Part shown: positions 62,601 to 64,000 of the stretch, in pieces
Layout: each line of letters starts with the position of its first letter
Numbering within the stretch: the first letter of the stretch is position 1
DNA from: Thamnaconus septentrionalis
Lineage: Eukaryota; Chordata; Actinopteri; Tetraodontiformes; Monacanthidae
Reading direction: 5' to 3'
Assembly (NCBI GenBank): GCA_009823395.1
Contig: CM020501.1
Location: 14,493,861 to 14,557,860 of the forward strand
DNA: 64,000 bases
Notes under the pieces: model-generated
Told to the model about the DNA's origin: nothing
Seen by the model: the letters and a program-made list of their open reading frames with translations, nothing else
Databases searched by the model: none
Translations under genes and position numbers: made by a program

Positions 62601-64000
62601 ACCTGAGAGAGTCTTGAGAAAGCCTCACTCAGAATAATTAAAACTGGTCAATGAGACCTTGATGAGTCACGCACAACCATGAATTCTGTCAGGAGGAAGC
62701 TAGGATAGAAATGGAGGGTGACTAGAAGACAATAGAAACCGACTTTTAGGTCATTTTGGAGCATCACTGCTAGTTTAGGTTGTTTTGCAGTTAATGCGTG
62801 TTTATCCAGGGAAAAAAACATTGTAGAAAAAAAAACATGCAAGATTTTCATTAATAAAATGACATAGAAAATGTATTTTTAGATTTTGTGTTTGTTTGGC
62901 TTTCCCTGCAAACAGTGAGAGGGAAGTGCTTAGTCTTGCACAGTAAAAGTTTATATAGTTTAGGACTACTTTCTAACTTTGTGTCAGATTAGTTGTCGCT
63001 GATGTAGAAGCAGAGGATGGAATCACGCTCAAGGCAATATTAAAAAATGTATTTGGAACTTTCATCCACGTGTATGAAGTATTTTTCAGTCAAGGTTCAA
63101 TGTTTTTCAAAGTGGCAGTGTTAAAAGGCTTCCAAAACGTGACAAATTGAACAATTGCAGCAAAACAATAGTGCCACAGCTCAGCTTGTACTCACTTTGA
63201 CGTTGACGATGAAATGACACCTGACAGCAGCTGGACCTCAATTTCTGTCCACCCTCTCAGGAATCTGGCAACATTACCTTGAGAGAACATTCTCACAGCA
63301 CTCTTCTTCCCTGGTGTCCATGGCAGTTTTTAACCCCCCCACTAATATCTTGATGTTTGAACCACCATTGTAAGATACAAATGCAACATTTTAGTAAATG
63401 CATGCAGAATTTTCCCCCCTGCAATTCAGGAAAGAAAATTTACACAAAGAGGCAAACTTGAAGTTATACTGTCACTTGTAGAGACCTTCTGGCCCAACTA
63501 CTTTACGACTTGGGGAAAAAAGACTTTTAGGCCCATAAAATATTGTAAATGAGGTACAAAATCTGAATCTGAGCTGAAATACTGAATCAAAGTGAATCAA
63601 AACAGCTGATTACATTTATCCTGGGACCACAGGAAATTGGTACATTCATGACTTCATATAAAGCTGCACAACATGACAATGGAATGCTGAGTGTTAACTT
63701 TTACATTCTGTGCTGAAACCTTTCTCTAAATTTAGTTTGTACCCTTAGACTTTCTCTTCACAGTTCAGCCAGACAGAGAATACAAATTGCTCATATAAGT
63801 TATGCTGCTGGTGACGCGATGACTTTACATTTAGAATCTTCTTTTCTCAATGAGACTCTCATCATCTACTTGTGATATTCAAGTGGCTCCGTTTAGTTTG
63901 GACAAGTGAAGCGAAGAGGCCTTTTTACAGGACGAGGGAAAATAATAACTTTCCCACAAACACGGTACCAAGATCCCACATTTGAAAAACATTTTGTGCT
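59638..64000. other. Sequence upstream of KCNQ5
   Basis: No gene is recognised on either strand. The first few hundred bases are moderately CpG-rich. 62200-62600 is GC-rich with a C-run tract. The rest is AT-rich. Confidence 0.5.
62518..62559 (-). repeat. C-rich tract, G-quadruplex candidate on the minus strand
   Basis: Six or more runs of three to six C in about 40 bases, upstream of KCNQ5 in its sense direction. Confidence 0.6.

Overview
The window looks like a piece of a teleost fish genome: a gene-poor, AT-rich vertebrate locus packed with long (CA)n/(GT)n microsatellites and fish-type repeat families. It holds one gene I can name. On the minus strand, positions 58755-59158 encode the N-terminal exon of the voltage-gated potassium channel KCNQ5 (Kv7.5), ending at a clean GTAAGT splice donor. 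Transcription runs toward lower coordinates. I recognised no second KCNQ5 exon by eye, so positions 1-58754 are most simply read as the 5' part of a very long first intron. Positions 59159-64000 would be the 5'UTR, the promoter and upstream sequence.

Region by region: 1-2450 is plain intron. 2490-3010 is a minus-strand retroelement remnant, probably Penelope-like, with a hammerhead-ribozyme-like core. 5855-6440 is an intact plus-strand ORF for a small F-box-like protein, lying antisense inside the presumed KCNQ5 intron. A CpG-rich patch lies at 7370-7640. 9614-9774 is a small inverted-repeat element. 10-38 kb is intron with microsatellites and several GC- or TAAT-rich blocks that may be regulatory. 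38470-39835 is a decayed LINE whose 3' tail is split by a 601-bp hAT-like element with a perfect 8-bp target-site duplication. 41.4-42.1 kb is unusually purine-rich. 49.2-50.5 kb holds a LINE tail and a possible MITE. 55297-55933 is a 637-bp element with 12-bp terminal inverted repeats that carries a broken Myb/SANT-like gene. 56-58.7 kb is intron that ends in a very long (GT)n near exon 1. The CpG-rich exon 1 and promoter follow, with a (CT)n tract just upstream of the start codon.

The genes do not form a pathway. The KCNQ5 exon is the anchor, the F-box-like ORF is a nested antisense gene or retrogene, and the rest is transposon debris and candidate regulatory DNA. Most other long open frames are translations of microsatellites or chance frames.
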